A DNA stretch of 64,000 nucleotides from Clavibacter sepedonicus (GCF_000069225.1 NC_010407.1:2976001-3040000); one strand, 5' to 3'; counted from the first letter of the stretch, positions 33,213 to 42,527 are shown. Program-made: numbers and translations. The notes: a model not told the origin generated them from the letters alone.

Positions 33213-34148
33213 ATGCCCACCAAGATCCTGATCGACTGCGACCCGGGGCACGACGACGCGCTGGCCCTGATGCTCGCGCACGGCAGCCCGGAGGTGGAGG
33301 TCGTCGGCATCACCACGGTGGCCGGCAACCAGACGCTGGAGAAGGTGACGCGGAACGCGCTGGCCGTCGCGACGGTGGCCGGGATGCAGGGCGTGCCGAT
33401 CGCCGCCGGCTGCGCGCGGCCCCTCGTCCGGCCCGTGATGACGGCGCCGGAGATCCACGGCGAGACCGGGCTCGACGGACCCGAGCTGCCGGAGCCCGCC
33501 GTCGCGCTCGACCCGCGGCACGCGGTGGACCTCATCATCGAGACGGTCATGGCGCACGCGCCCGGGGAGATCACGCTGGTGCCGCTCGGCGCGCTCACGA
33601 ACATCGCCCTCGCCGTGCGCCGCGAGCCCCGCATCGTCGAGCGCGTCAAGGAGGTCGTCCTCATGGGCGGCGGGTACCACCACGGCAACCGCACGGCCGT
33701 CGCGGAGTTCAACATCGCCGTGGATCCCGAGGCCGCGCACATCGTGTTCGGCGAGGCGTGGCCCGTGACGATGGTGGGCCTCGACCTGACGTACCAGGCG
33801 ACGGCGACGCCGGAGGTCATGGCGCGCATCGCGGCGCTCGGCACGCCGGCGTCGCGCTTCGTCGTCGACTCGATGGAGTCCTACGGCCGGGCGTACCACG
33901 ACCGGCAGGACTTCCCGAGCCCGCCCGTGCACGACCCTTGCGCCGTCGCGCGCGTGATCGACCCGCGCCTCGTCTCGGCGCGGCGTGCGCCCGTGTCCGT
34001 CGAGCTGACCGGCACGCACACGACCGGCATGACGGTGACGGACCTGCGCCGCCCCGCGCCCGCCGACTGCACGACCCAGGTCGCCGTCGACCTCGACCAC
34101 GCCGGGTTCTGGGACGTGGTGGTCGACGCGCTCGAGCGCATCGGCTGA
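33213..34148 (+). CDS. Inosine/uridine-preferring nucleoside hydrolase family protein
   Basis: Cleaves the N-glycosidic bond of nucleosides to base and ribose. 311 residues from ATG 33213, with CGGAGGA upstream. The N-terminal aspartate cluster DCDPGHDD (8-15) binds Ca2+, LVPLGALTNIALA near 116-128 and VLMGGGYHHGNRT near 146-158 are typical, and VHDPCAVARVIDP near 236-248 supplies the final metal aspartate. Preference among nucleosides cannot be fixed from sequence. Divergent from add and convergent with deoA, it complements the import system by releasing bases. Confidence 0.93.
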   Translation: MPTKILIDCDPGHDDALALMLAHGSPEVEVVGITTVAGNQTLEKVTRNALAVATVAGMQGVPIAAGCARPLVRPVMTAPEIHGETGLDGPELPEPAVALDPRHAVDLIIETVMAHAPGEITLVPLGALTNIALAVRREPRIVERVKEVVLMGGGYHHGNRTAVAEFNIAVDPEAAHIVFGEAWPVTMVGLDLTYQATATPEVMARIAALGTPASRFVVDSMESYGRAYHDRQDFPSPPVHDPCAVARVIDPRLVSARRAPVSVELTGTHTTGMTVTDLRRPAPADCTTQVAVDLDHAGFWDVVVDALERIG

Positions 34149-34162
34149 GGCGCGTCTCCGCA

Positions 34163-34188
34163 CGGCCGTCGTCGCGGGACGACGGCCG
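34163..34188. terminator. Hairpin between converging nucleoside hydrolase and deoA
   Basis: CGGCCGTCGTC (34163-34173) pairs perfectly with GACGACGGCCG (34178-34188) around a GCGG loop. It sits between the two stops and can serve both strands. Confidence 0.65.
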
Positions 34189-34197
34189 GGCCGTGGG

Positions 34198-35496
34198 TCA
34201 GCCCTCGGCGGTGATGCGCTCCCGGACGAGCGGCCCGCGCGCGACGTGCTCCTCCGCGTCGCCGACGCGGTACGCGCCCTCGAGCGACTCCAGCGCGCGT
34301 GCGAACCGCTCGGGCTCGTCGGTGGAGAGCGTGAAGAGGGGGTCGCCGCGGCGCACCGCGTCCCCCGGCTTCGCGTGCAGGTCGACGCCCGCCGCGTGCT
34401 GCACGGCGTCGCCCTGGCGGGCGCGACCGGTGCCGAGGCGCCAGGCGGCGATGCCGAACGGGAGCGCGTCCTGCTGCACGAGCACGCCGTCGCGCTCGGC
34501 GGTGACCACGTGGGTCTCGCGCGCCACGGGCATCGCGGCGTCCGGATCCCCGCCCTGCGCGCGCACGGTGGCGCGCCACGAGTCCATGGCCCGGCCGTCG
34601 CGGAGGGCGACGTCGACGTCGGCGTCGGGGATCCCGACCGCGGCGAGCATCTCCCGCGCGAGCGCGAGCGTCAGCTCGACGACGTCGGCGGGGCCGCCGC
34701 CGGCGAGCACCTCGAGGGACTCGCGCACCTCGTTGGCGTTGCCGATGGCGAGGCCGAGCGGCACGTCCATGTCGGTGAGGAGCGCGGTGGTCCGCACCCC
34801 GGCGTCGGTGCCGAGCTCGACCATGGTGCGGGCGAGCTCGCGCGACCGGTCGATGTCGGTCATGAAGGCGCCGGAGCCGAACTTGACGTCGAGGACCAGG
34901 GCGCCCGTGCCCTCGGCGATCTTCTTGCTCATGATGCTGGAGGCGATGAGCGGGATCGCCTCGACCGTGCCCGTGGTGTCGCGGAGCGCGTAGAGGCGCT
35001 TGTCGGCGGGGGCGAGGCCGCTGCCGGCCGCGCAGATCACGCCGCCGTGGTCTCTCATCTGCCGCACCATCTCCTCGGTGGAGAGGTCGGCGCGCCAGCC
35101 GGGGATCGACTCGAGCTTGTCGAGCGTGCCGCCCGTGTGGCCGAGGCCGCGGCCCGAGAGCTGCGGCACCGCGACGCCGTAGGAGGCGACGAGCGGCATG
35201 AGCGGGAGGGTGATCTTGTCGCCCACGCCGCCCGTGGAGTGCTTGTCGACCGTGGGCTTGCCGAGCCGCGAGAAGTCGAGCGTCTCGCCGCTCGCGATCA
35301 TGGCGAGCGTGAGGTCGCGGATCTCGGTGCGGTCCATGCCACGCAGCAGGATCGCCATCGCGAGCGCGGCCATCTGCTCGTCCGCCACGTAGCGGTCGGT
35401 GTACGCCGCCACGAGCCAGTCGATCTCGGCGGTCGAGAGCCGGCCGCCGTCGCGCTTGGTGCGGATCAGGTCGACGACGTCGAACGCGGCGCTCAC
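34198..35496 (-). CDS. deoA: Thymidine/pyrimidine-nucleoside phosphorylase
   Basis: Splits thymidine or other pyrimidine nucleosides with phosphate to base and sugar-1-phosphate. 432 residues from GTG 35496. KHSTGGVGDKITLPLMPLVA near 85-104 is the invariant phosphate-binding motif; SGRGLGHTGGTLDKLESIPG near 115-134 and VKFGSGAFM near 201-209 also match. The GTG overlaps the cdd stop as GTGA. It is the last gene of the ABC-cdd-deoA operon. Confidence 0.95.
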   Translation of the reverse strand: MSAAFDVVDLIRTKRDGGRLSTAEIDWLVAAYTDRYVADEQMAALAMAILLRGMDRTEIRDLTLAMIASGETLDFSRLGKPTVDKHSTGGVGDKITLPLMPLVASYGVAVPQLSGRGLGHTGGTLDKLESIPGWRADLSTEEMVRQMRDHGGVICAAGSGLAPADKRLYALRDTTGTVEAIPLIASSIMSKKIAEGTGALVLDVKFGSGAFMTDIDRSRELARTMVELGTDAGVRTTALLTDMDVPLGLAIGNANEVRESLEVLAGGGPADVVELTLALAREMLAAVGIPDADVDVALRDGRAMDSWRATVRAQGGDPDAAMPVARETHVVTAERDGVLVQQDALPFGIAAWRLGTGRARQGDAVQHAAGVDLHAKPGDAVRRGDPLFTLSTDEPERFARALESLEGAYRVGDAEEHVARGPLVRERITAEG

Positions 35497-35924
35497 GAGC
35501 GGTCCCCGTAGGCGTCCAGCGTGCTCGGCCCGAAGGCGTCGGGCAGCACCTCGTCGATCGTGCGGATCCCCGAGACGGTCTCCAGCAGCATGCCCGGCAC
35601 CGCGTGCTCGAACAGCAGCTGCCGGCAGCGCCCGCACGGCATGAGGATGTTGCCGTCGCCGTCCACGCACGTGAAGGCCATGAGCTGGCCGCCGCCGGTG
35701 AGGTGCAGCACGGAGACGAGCGCGCACTCGGCGCAGAGGGTGAGGCCGTAGCTGGCGTTCTCGACGTTGCAGCCGGTGATCACGCGGCCGTCGGTGGCGA
35801 TGGCCGCGACGCCCACGGGGAACTTCGAATAGGGGACGTACGCGCGGCCCATGGCCTCGTGCGCCGCCTCGCGGAGGGATCCCCAGTCGATGCCGCCCGA
35901 CTCCACGGGCTCCACAGCGCTCAC
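35493..35924 (-). CDS. cdd: Cytidine deaminase
   Basis: Deaminates cytidine and deoxycytidine to uridine and deoxyuridine. 143 residues from GTG 35924, the usual homotetrameric size. Zinc ligands are Cys64 in CAECAL and Cys97 and Cys100 in PCGRC; Glu66 is the proton shuttle. CNVENASYG (52-60) binds the ribose. The GTG overlaps the upstream permease stop as GTGA and its stop overlaps deoA's start, so import, deamination and phosphorolysis are translationally coupled. Confidence 0.96.
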   Translation of the reverse strand: MSAVEPVESGGIDWGSLREAAHEAMGRAYVPYSKFPVGVAAIATDGRVITGCNVENASYGLTLCAECALVSVLHLTGGGQLMAFTCVDGDGNILMPCGRCRQLLFEHAVPGMLLETVSGIRTIDEVLPDAFGPSTLDAYGDRS

Positions 35925-37222
35925 GACTTCACGTAGGGCTTGCCGGCGGCGGCGGGTCCGCGCACCTGGCCCACGAGTCCGGCGACCGCGGCGATGGTCA
36001 CGACGTACGGCAGCATCAGCATGAACTCGCTCGGCACGGGCGACCCGATGACGCCGAGGACGTTCTGCAGGTTGCTCGCGAAGCCGAACAGGAGGGCCGC
36101 GAGCGTGGCGCGCAGCGGATCCCACCGGCCGAAGATCACGGCGGCCAGCGCGATGAACCCCGCGCCCGCCGTCATCTCCTTGTTGAACGCGCCGACGGAT
36201 CCGAGCGTGAAGAACGCGCCGCCGAGGCCCGCGATGGCGCCCGCGAGGGACACGTTCCAGAACCGGGTCGCGGAGACCTTGATGCCCACGGTGTCGGCCG
36301 CCTGCGGATGCTCGCCCACCGCGCGGAGGCGGAGGCCCCAGCGCGTGTGGAACAGGCAGTACCAGACGAGGAACACGGCCACGTACATGACGTAGACGAT
36401 GATCGTCTGCCGGAAGAGCACCGGTCCGATGATCGGGATCTGGCCGAGGACCGGGATGTCGATGCGGTCGAAGCGCGGCGGCGAGTTGAGCCGCCCCGGG
36501 TCGGCGGACAGCACCTGCGAGAACAGGAAGCTCGTGAGCCCCGTCACCAGGACGTTGAGTACGACGCCGACGATGACCTGGTCGACCAGGTACTTGATGG
36601 CGAACGCCGCGAGCACGAACGACACGAGCATGCCGGCGACCATCGCGGACGCGAGGCCGATGAGCGGCTGCCCCGTGAGGGACGCCACGACCGCGGAGAC
36701 GAACGCGCCCGCCAGCAGCTGGCCCTCGATCGCGACGTTGACGACGCCCACGCGCTCCGAGAGGACGCCGCCGAGCGCGCCGAAGATGAGCGGCACCGAC
36801 AGGGCGACCGTCCCGACGAGCAGTCCGGGCACGGGGATCGTCTGGCCCGCGGATGCCCAGGTGAGGAACGCCACGAGGAACAGGATCGCGAACACGGCGG
36901 TGAACCAGAGCGGCACCTTCGCCGAGCGGCGCACCATCAGCACGGACACCACCGTGAGCGCCGCGAGGACCACGGTGACGACGACGCCGGTCGCGGCGGT
37001 CGGCAGCACGAGCGGCGCGAGCTGGATGAGGTCGGTCCCGGTCGAGAGGCCGAACGTGCTCGACCCCTCGCGACCGAGCAGCACGAACAGGACGAGCGAG
37101 ATCACCGTGAAGACGCCGAAGGCGACGGGCGCCTTCCAGCTGGTGGCGACGGCGCGCTCGAGCGCGGCGGCCGCGGGGACGTGCGGCACCGGGGCGTGCG
37201 CGGCGGGGGTGGTCGCGGTCAT
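35921..37222 (-). CDS. Nucleoside-type ABC transporter permease 2
   Basis: 433 residues, about ten membrane helices. GVLSERVGVVNVAIEGQLLAGAF near 164-186 is the BPD_transp_2 motif (RxGVVNVAIEG) shared by BMP-linked nucleoside importers such as NupC/YufQ. VIVGVVLNVLVTGLTSFLFS and LRAVGEHPQAADTVGI also match. The first 40 residues are an Ala/Pro-rich cytoplasmic tail. ATG 37222 overlaps the stop of permease 1. Together with permease 1, the ATPase and BMP lipoproteins it forms an ABC importer whose neighbours (cdd, deoA, add) point to nucleosides. Confidence 0.92.
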   Translation of the reverse strand: MTATTPAAHAPVPHVPAAAALERAVATSWKAPVAFGVFTVISLVLFVLLGREGSSTFGLSTGTDLIQLAPLVLPTAATGVVVTVVLAALTVVSVLMVRRSAKVPLWFTAVFAILFLVAFLTWASAGQTIPVPGLLVGTVALSVPLIFGALGGVLSERVGVVNVAIEGQLLAGAFVSAVVASLTGQPLIGLASAMVAGMLVSFVLAAFAIKYLVDQVIVGVVLNVLVTGLTSFLFSQVLSADPGRLNSPPRFDRIDIPVLGQIPIIGPVLFRQTIIVYVMYVAVFLVWYCLFHTRWGLRLRAVGEHPQAADTVGIKVSATRFWNVSLAGAIAGLGGAFFTLGSVGAFNKEMTAGAGFIALAAVIFGRWDPLRATLAALLFGFASNLQNVLGVIGSPVPSEFMLMLPYVVTIAAVAGLVGQVRGPAAAGKPYVKS

Positions 37223-38580
37223 GAGCTGAGCGCCGCCTTCCGGATCCGGGTGGTGCGACGCGCCTGGCCCGGCGCGGGCAGGCGGAAGACCGCCCGCACG
37301 AGCGGGGGCGCCGCGATGAACAGGACGATGAGCGACTGGACGACCACGACGATGTCGATGGGCACGCCCTCTGCCGCCTGCATCGAGAAGCCGCCGGCCT
37401 TGAACGCGCCGAACAGGATCCCCGCGACGAAGACCCCCCAGGGGCGGCTGCGGCCGAGCAGCGCCACCGTGATGGCGTCGAAGCCGATGCCGGCGTCGAT
37501 CCCCGAGCTGAAGCCCGTCGTGACCGTGCCGAGCACCTGGCTGGCCCCCGCGAGGCCCGCGAGACCGCCGGAGATGAGCATGGCGTAGAGGTAGGAGTTC
37601 TTGACGTCGATGCCGGCGACCCGCGCGGCGCTCGGGTTCTCGCCCACCGCGCGGAAGCGGAAGCCGAGGCCGGAGCGGTTGAGGAGGTACCAGACGATCA
37701 CCGTCGCGACGACGACCACGAGGAAGCCCGCGTGCAGCGAGTACCCGTCGCCGAGGAGCGCCGGGAACACCGCCGTGTCGAGCATGGCCGGTGTCTTCGG
37801 GTTGTTCGACCCGGGCGCCTGCAGGAGGCCGGGCGTCCGCAGCAGGTAGGAGAGGAGGTAGAACGCGACGTAGTTGAGCATGATCGTGACGATCACCTCG
37901 TGCGCGCCGGTGCGCGCCTTGAGGAGGCCGACGATCCCGCCCCAGACCGCGCCGCCGACGATGCCCGCGCCGACGGCGAGCACCAGGTGGATCACGGGCG
38001 GCAGGTCGAAGCTGAAGCCCACCCAGCCGGCGCAGGCCGCGGCGATGAGCATCTGCCCGCGCGCGCCGATGTTGAACAGGCCCACGCGGAACGCGAGCGC
38101 GACGCCGAGGCCCGCCGCGATCAGCGGGGTCGCGAAGGTCAGCGTCTCGGTGAGCGGCTTGATGCCGTTCGCGAACCCCGGCCGGCGGAAGTTGTAGATC
38201 GAGCCCTGGAAGAGCGCGGAGTAGGCGCCGGACGCGGCGTCCCACCCGGCGCGCAGGGTGTCGAGCGGGCGGCTGAAGAAGTACCCGGCCGCCTTCTGCG
38301 TCTCCTCGTCGGTGACGGCGATGAGCAGCGCGCCGACGATCAGCGACAGCACGACCGCGAGCACCGACAGGAGCGCGCTGCCGCTCGCGATCTCGCGGAG
38401 GATCTGCCCGGCGCGGGAGCCCTCGTCGCCGTCGCCGCCCGCCACGGCGGGCACGCCCGCGGGCGACTCGGAGCGTGTGGGGTCGCCCACGGATCCGGCC
38501 TCGCGACCGGAGGCGGGCAGCTGCCCCGCTGGCGGGTCCTCGGGCCCCTGGCCCTCGGGACGAGTGGTGTCGTCGGTCAT
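37219..38580 (-). CDS. Nucleoside-type ABC transporter permease 1
   Basis: 453 residues. An 80-residue Pro/Gly/Glu-rich cytoplasmic N-terminus precedes about eight to ten membrane helices. FATPLIAAGLGVALAFRVGLFNIGARGQMLIAAACAGW near 152-188 holds the family's FNIGxxGQ motif, and RAVGENPSAARVAGIDVKNSYLYAML near 297-322 is the conserved cytoplasmic loop. Pairs with the next permease. ATG 38580 overlaps the ATPase stop as ATGA. Substrate inferred from context: nucleosides. Confidence 0.92.
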   Translation of the reverse strand: MTDDTTRPEGQGPEDPPAGQLPASGREAGSVGDPTRSESPAGVPAVAGGDGDEGSRAGQILREIASGSALLSVLAVVLSLIVGALLIAVTDEETQKAAGYFFSRPLDTLRAGWDAASGAYSALFQGSIYNFRRPGFANGIKPLTETLTFATPLIAAGLGVALAFRVGLFNIGARGQMLIAAACAGWVGFSFDLPPVIHLVLAVGAGIVGGAVWGGIVGLLKARTGAHEVIVTIMLNYVAFYLLSYLLRTPGLLQAPGSNNPKTPAMLDTAVFPALLGDGYSLHAGFLVVVVATVIVWYLLNRSGLGFRFRAVGENPSAARVAGIDVKNSYLYAMLISGGLAGLAGASQVLGTVTTGFSSGIDAGIGFDAITVALLGRSRPWGVFVAGILFGAFKAGGFSMQAAEGVPIDIVVVVQSLIVLFIAAPPLVRAVFRLPAPGQARRTTRIRKAALSS

Positions 38581-40118
38581 GCGGTGCGCCCTCCGGCGGT
38601 CGTGGTGGTGGGGACGGATGCGGGGACCTCGCCGGCCATCATCAGGCCGAGCACGTCGCGGGGGGTGTCGCCCGGGACGATGCCGACGATGCCGCCGCGG
38701 TACATGACGGCGATGCGGTCGGCCAGCGCCGCGACCTCGTCGAGCTCGGTGGAGACGACGATGACGGGCAGGCCGCGGTCACGGGTCTCGACGACGCGCG
38801 TGTGCACGAACTCGATGGAGCCGACGTCGAGGCCGCGCGTGGGCTGCGCGGCGACGAAGAGGCGGAGGTCGCGGCTGAGCTCGCGCGCGAGCACGACCTT
38901 CTGCGCGTTGCCGCCGGAGAGCCGGCCGACGTGCGTGTCGATGCCCTGCGTGCGGATGTCGAACTCGCGCACGCGGTCACGCGCGAACTCGTCGAGGTAG
39001 CCGAGCTTCAGGGATCCGGCGACGACGAACGGCGGGCTGTCGGACCGGTCGAGCATGAGGTTCTCGGCGATGGTGAACTCGCCGACGAGCCCGTCGTCGT
39101 TGCGGTCCTCGGGGACGAAGCCGACACCGGCGTCGAGCACACGGCGGACCGAGCGGCCGGTGAGGCGCGTGCCGTCGAGGTCGATGGTGCCGGACACGCG
39201 CGGCTGCAGCCCGAGGATCGCCTCGGTGAGCTCGGTCTGCCCGTTGCCCTGGACGCCCGCGATGGCGAGGATCTCCCCCGCGTGCACCTCGAAGCTCACG
39301 CCGTCGACGACGACCTGGCCGGACGCGTCCACCACCGTGAGGTCGCGCACGACGAGGGCGGCGGCGCCCGGCGTCGCGGGCTCCTTCTGCACGGTGAGCG
39401 ACACGCTCCGGCCCACCATGAGGGACGCGAGCTCGGCGTTGCTCGCGGTGGGCTCGGCCTCGCCGACGACCTTGCCGAGCCGGATGACGGTGATGCGGTC
39501 CGCGACCTCGCGGACCTCGCGCAGCTTGTGGGTGATGAAGACGATGCCGGTGCCCGCGTCGCGGAGCTGCTTCATGATCACCATGAGCTCGTCGGTCTCC
39601 TGCGGCGTGAGCACCGCGGTCGGCTCGTCGAACACGAGCACCTCGGCGTCACGTGACAGGGCCTTGATGATCTCGACCCGCTGCTGCACGCCGACGGGCA
39701 GGTCGGCGACGAGCGCGTCCGGGTCCACGTCGAAGCCGAACCGGGCGGAGATCTCGCGCACCTTCGCGCGGGCGCCCGCCAGGTCGAGCCGTCCGCCGAG
39801 CTTCGTCTCCTCGTGTCCGAGCATGACGTTCTCCGCGACCGTGAACACGGGGATGAGCATGAAGTGCTGGTGCACCATGCCGATGCCCGCGGCCATCGCG
39901 TCGCCGGGGCCGGCGAACCGCGCCACCCGGTCGTCGAGGAGGATCTCGCCCTCCTCGGCCTGGTACAGGCCGTAGAGGACGTTCATCAGCGTGGACTTGC
40001 CCGCGCCGTTCTCGCCCAGCAGGCAGTGGATCTCGCCCGGGTGGACGACGAGGTCGATGTGGTCGTTGGCCACCAGCGCGCCGAAGCGCTTGGTGATTCC
40101 CCGCAGTTCGAGCTTCAT
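38577..40118 (-). CDS. Nucleoside-type ABC transporter ATPase (two NBDs)
   Basis: 513 residues from ATG 40118; an in-frame GTG at 40151 would add 11 residues. The first domain has Walker A GENGAGKST (35-43), the signature region LPVGVQQRVEIIKAL, and Walker B VLVFDEPTAVL. The second has a degenerate Walker A, GVQGNGQTE, in which the usual Lys-Ser/Thr is missing, as in RbsA-like double ATPases, then LSGGNAQKVVLAREL and FVAAQPTRGLDVG. The Ala/Thr-rich tail ends the protein. Upstream of it a long hairpin separates it from the BMP lipoprotein gene, so the lipoprotein message may be more abundant. Confidence 0.93.
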   Translation of the reverse strand: MKLELRGITKRFGALVANDHIDLVVHPGEIHCLLGENGAGKSTLMNVLYGLYQAEEGEILLDDRVARFAGPGDAMAAGIGMVHQHFMLIPVFTVAENVMLGHEETKLGGRLDLAGARAKVREISARFGFDVDPDALVADLPVGVQQRVEIIKALSRDAEVLVFDEPTAVLTPQETDELMVIMKQLRDAGTGIVFITHKLREVREVADRITVIRLGKVVGEAEPTASNAELASLMVGRSVSLTVQKEPATPGAAALVVRDLTVVDASGQVVVDGVSFEVHAGEILAIAGVQGNGQTELTEAILGLQPRVSGTIDLDGTRLTGRSVRRVLDAGVGFVPEDRNDDGLVGEFTIAENLMLDRSDSPPFVVAGSLKLGYLDEFARDRVREFDIRTQGIDTHVGRLSGGNAQKVVLARELSRDLRLFVAAQPTRGLDVGSIEFVHTRVVETRDRGLPVIVVSTELDEVAALADRIAVMYRGGIVGIVPGDTPRDVLGLMMAGEVPASVPTTTTAGGRTA

Positions 40119-40154
40119 CGGATCAATCTGTTCGGTGGGTGTGGTGAGCACGCG

Positions 40155-40186
40155 GCGGGGGGACCGGCGACTGCCGATCCCCCCGC
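40155..40186 (-). terminator. Hairpin between BMP lipoprotein and ABC ATPase genes
   Basis: GCGGGGGGA (40155-40163) pairs with TCCCCCCGC (40178-40186), with four further pairs inside around GACT. Probably an attenuator or 3' stabiliser that lets the binding protein be made in excess of the transporter. Confidence 0.5.
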
Positions 40187-40199
40187 GGTGCGTTCGATG

Positions 40200-41294
40200 C
40201 TACTTCGTCAGCGACGACGGCGACTCGACGGTGATCGAGCCGTCGATGATGCCGGCCTTGATCGTCTCGAGCTCGCCCGAGAGGTCCGACGGGACCTCGG
40301 ACTCGTAGTCGTGGAACGGGGCGATGTCCACGCCGCCGTTCTTGAGCGTGCCGACGTACGGCGTCGCGTCGAACTTGTCGTCCGCCGCCGTCTTCACGAC
40401 GTCCTCAACACCGGCGTCGATGCCCTTGAGCACCGAGGTGAGGAAGAGGTCCTTGAGGTCGGGCGCGGTCTCGTACGCGTCGGAGTCGACGCCCACCATG
40501 ACGACCTTCTTGTCGCTCGAGTCGCGGATGGCCTCGCCCGCGCTGAGGAAGATCGGACCGCCGACGGGCATGATGACGTCCGCGCCCTGGTCGATCAGCG
40601 TCTGCGCCGCGGTCTTGGCCGTCTGGTTGGCGACGAACTCGCCGGTGAACGACCCGCTCTGGCTCGCGACGTCCCAGCCGATGGCCTTGACGTCCTTGCC
40701 CTTCTGCTCGTTGTAGTAGTTCACGCCGTCGACGAAGCCGTCCATGAAGATCGTGACGGTCGGGATCTGCAGCCCGCCGAAGGTGCCGACGGTGCCGGTC
40801 TTCGAGTAGGCCGCCGCCGCGTAGCCCGCGAGGAACGCGGCCTCGCTCGTGTTGAAGGTGATGGGCTTGACGTTCGGTGCGTCGATGGACGCGTCGTCGA
40901 TGATCGCGTACTCGGTGTCGGGGTTGGCGGCTGCCGCCTCCTTGGTGGCGTCCGCGAGCAGGAAGCCGACGGTGACGATGAGGCCGCAGCCCTGGTCGGC
41001 GAGGTTGGTGAGGTTCGGCGCGAAGTCGGTCTCCGCGGCGGACTCGACCGTCTTCGGGGTGTCGAGGCCGAGGTCGGTGGCCGCCTTGGTGAGGCCCTCG
41101 AAGCCGAGCTGGTTGAACGACTTGTCGTCGAAGCCGCCGGAGTCGGAGACCATGCAGGAGACGAGGTCGCTCTTCGCGGCGCCGCCGGTGCCTCCCGCGG
41201 TCGACTCGGGGGCGGCGCCGCAGCCCGCGAGGATCGCGGTGATGCCGACGGCGGCGAGACCGCCGAGGGCGGCCTTTCGGGTGGTGATGGTCAC
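40200..41294 (-). CDS. BMP-family (PnrA/BmpA-like) nucleoside-binding lipoprotein 1
   Basis: Captures nucleosides outside the membrane for the ABC importer downstream. 364 residues. The lipobox is ILAGC with Cys25, after a short basic N-terminus (TTRKAAL). CMVSDSGGFDDKSFNQLGFEGL near 48-69 is the BMP N-terminal motif, GLIVTVGFLLADAT near 103-116 and GTFGGLQIPTVTIFMDGFVDGV near 169-190 are conserved. It lies 81 bp before the ATPase gene and 151 bp after a second BMP gene. The two proteins share order of motifs and are clearly paralogues. Confidence 0.92.
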   Translation of the reverse strand: MTITTRKAALGGLAAVGITAILAGCGAAPESTAGGTGGAAKSDLVSCMVSDSGGFDDKSFNQLGFEGLTKAATDLGLDTPKTVESAAETDFAPNLTNLADQGCGLIVTVGFLLADATKEAAAANPDTEYAIIDDASIDAPNVKPITFNTSEAAFLAGYAAAAYSKTGTVGTFGGLQIPTVTIFMDGFVDGVNYYNEQKGKDVKAIGWDVASQSGSFTGEFVANQTAKTAAQTLIDQGADVIMPVGGPIFLSAGEAIRDSSDKKVVMVGVDSDAYETAPDLKDLFLTSVLKGIDAGVEDVVKTAADDKFDATPYVGTLKNGGVDIAPFHDYESEVPSDLSGELETIKAGIIDGSITVESPSSLTK

Positions 41295-41339
41295 TGTGGC
41301 CTCCAGGTGCAGCCCGGGTCAGCCGGGCGATGTGGGTTC

Positions 41340-41371
41340 ATGTTACCCATGCACGGGAATGCGTCCCGTGC
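41340..41371 (-). promoter_or_regulatory. Promoter and palindromic operator of BMP lipoprotein 1
   Basis: On the reverse strand TAACAT (41340-41345) is a -10 candidate, giving a leader of about 40 nt. Directly upstream GCACGGGA (41351-41358) and TCCCGTGC (41364-41371) form a perfect 8-bp inverted repeat with a 5-bp spacer, where a repressor would cover the -35 region. Confidence 0.45.
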
Positions 41372-41444
41372 CCCGATCGGGCCCCGGGGCGCAAGCGTTA
41401 TCGATCCGGGACGGCCCCGAAACACCGCGGCAACACGGGCTCTG

Positions 41445-42521
41445 CTACGGCGTGGAGACCGACTTCACCTGCACGTCGCCGGAGACGATGCGGGCCTTCA
41501 GCGCGTCGAGCTCGGACTGCAGCTCAGGCGACACCGAAGCGGCGAGGTCGTGGTACTCCGCGAGCCCGACGCCGCCGTTCGCGAGCGTGCCCACGTACGG
41601 CTCCGACGTGAACGACCCCTTCTGGTCGTCGGCCACGATGTCGACCACGGCCTCGCCGGTGTCCTTGAGCACGCTCGTGAGCAGGAGCGGCCGGTACTCG
41701 GCGGGGAGGGTGTCGTAGCCGTCGTTGTCGACCCAGATCAGCTTGCCGCTGCCGTGCGCGAGGATCGCGGACGCCGCACCCTCCCCCACCTGACCGGCCA
41801 CCGGCATGATGACGTCGGCGCCCTGGTCGAGCAGGTTCTGCGTCGTGGTCTGGCCCTTCGACACGTCCTCGAAGTCACCGGTGAAGGTGCCGTCCTGCGC
41901 CGCGGCGTCCCAGCCGAGCGCCTGGACGCTCGTGCCGTGCGCCTGGTTGTACGCGGCCACGCCGTCGACGAAGCCGTCCATGAAGAGGGTGACGGGCGGC
42001 TGGTTGCCTCCGCCGAAAGTGCCGACCTTGCCGGTCTCGCTCACGCCCGCCGCGAGGTAGCCCGCGAGGTAGGAGGCCTGCGCCGTGTCGAACACGAGCG
42101 GCTTGACGTTCGGGGCGTCGACGACCTCGTCGACGATGGAGAAGTGCACGTCCGGGTTGGCGGCGGCCGCAGCCGACGTGGCGTCCGCCAGCTCGTAGCC
42201 GACGGTGAGGATGAAGCCGCAGCCCGTGCCCACCGCCTGCTCGACGTTCGGGGCGAGATCGGTCTCCGAGGTCGAGACGAGGACGTCCGCCTGGATCCCC
42301 AGCTCCTGCTCCGCGCGCTGGAGCCCCTCCCAGCTCGACTGGTTGAAGGAGCGGTCCTGCAGGCCGCCGGAGTTGGTCACCATGCGGGCGCAGTAGTCGC
42401 TCGCGGACGCGGATCCGGTGGCGCCGGGCTCGGGGGCCGCGCCGCACCCGGCGAGGGCCGCGGCGGAGAGGAGGGCGATGGGCAGGATGACGGCGCGGAC
42501 GGCGCCGCGGGTGCGGGGCAT
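41445..42521 (-). CDS. BMP-family (PnrA/BmpA-like) nucleoside-binding lipoprotein 2
   Basis: 358 residues; paralogue of the next gene. Lipobox ALAGC with Cys26. CARMVTNSGGLQDRSFNQSSWEGL near 43-66, FILTVGYELADAT near 99-111 and KVGTFGGGNQPPVTLFMDGFVDGV match BMP proteins. ATG 42521 is 6 nt from TAGATT, so it is probably leaderless with its own promoter. Having two receptors beside one permease set suggests different nucleoside preferences; this is inference. A terminator-like hairpin separates it from manC upstream. Confidence 0.9.
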   Translation of the reverse strand: MPRTRGAVRAVILPIALLSAAALAGCGAAPEPGATGSASASDYCARMVTNSGGLQDRSFNQSSWEGLQRAEQELGIQADVLVSTSETDLAPNVEQAVGTGCGFILTVGYELADATSAAAAANPDVHFSIVDEVVDAPNVKPLVFDTAQASYLAGYLAAGVSETGKVGTFGGGNQPPVTLFMDGFVDGVAAYNQAHGTSVQALGWDAAAQDGTFTGDFEDVSKGQTTTQNLLDQGADVIMPVAGQVGEGAASAILAHGSGKLIWVDNDGYDTLPAEYRPLLLTSVLKDTGEAVVDIVADDQKGSFTSEPYVGTLANGGVGLAEYHDLAASVSPELQSELDALKARIVSGDVQVKSVSTP

Positions 42522-42527
42522 CCCCGG

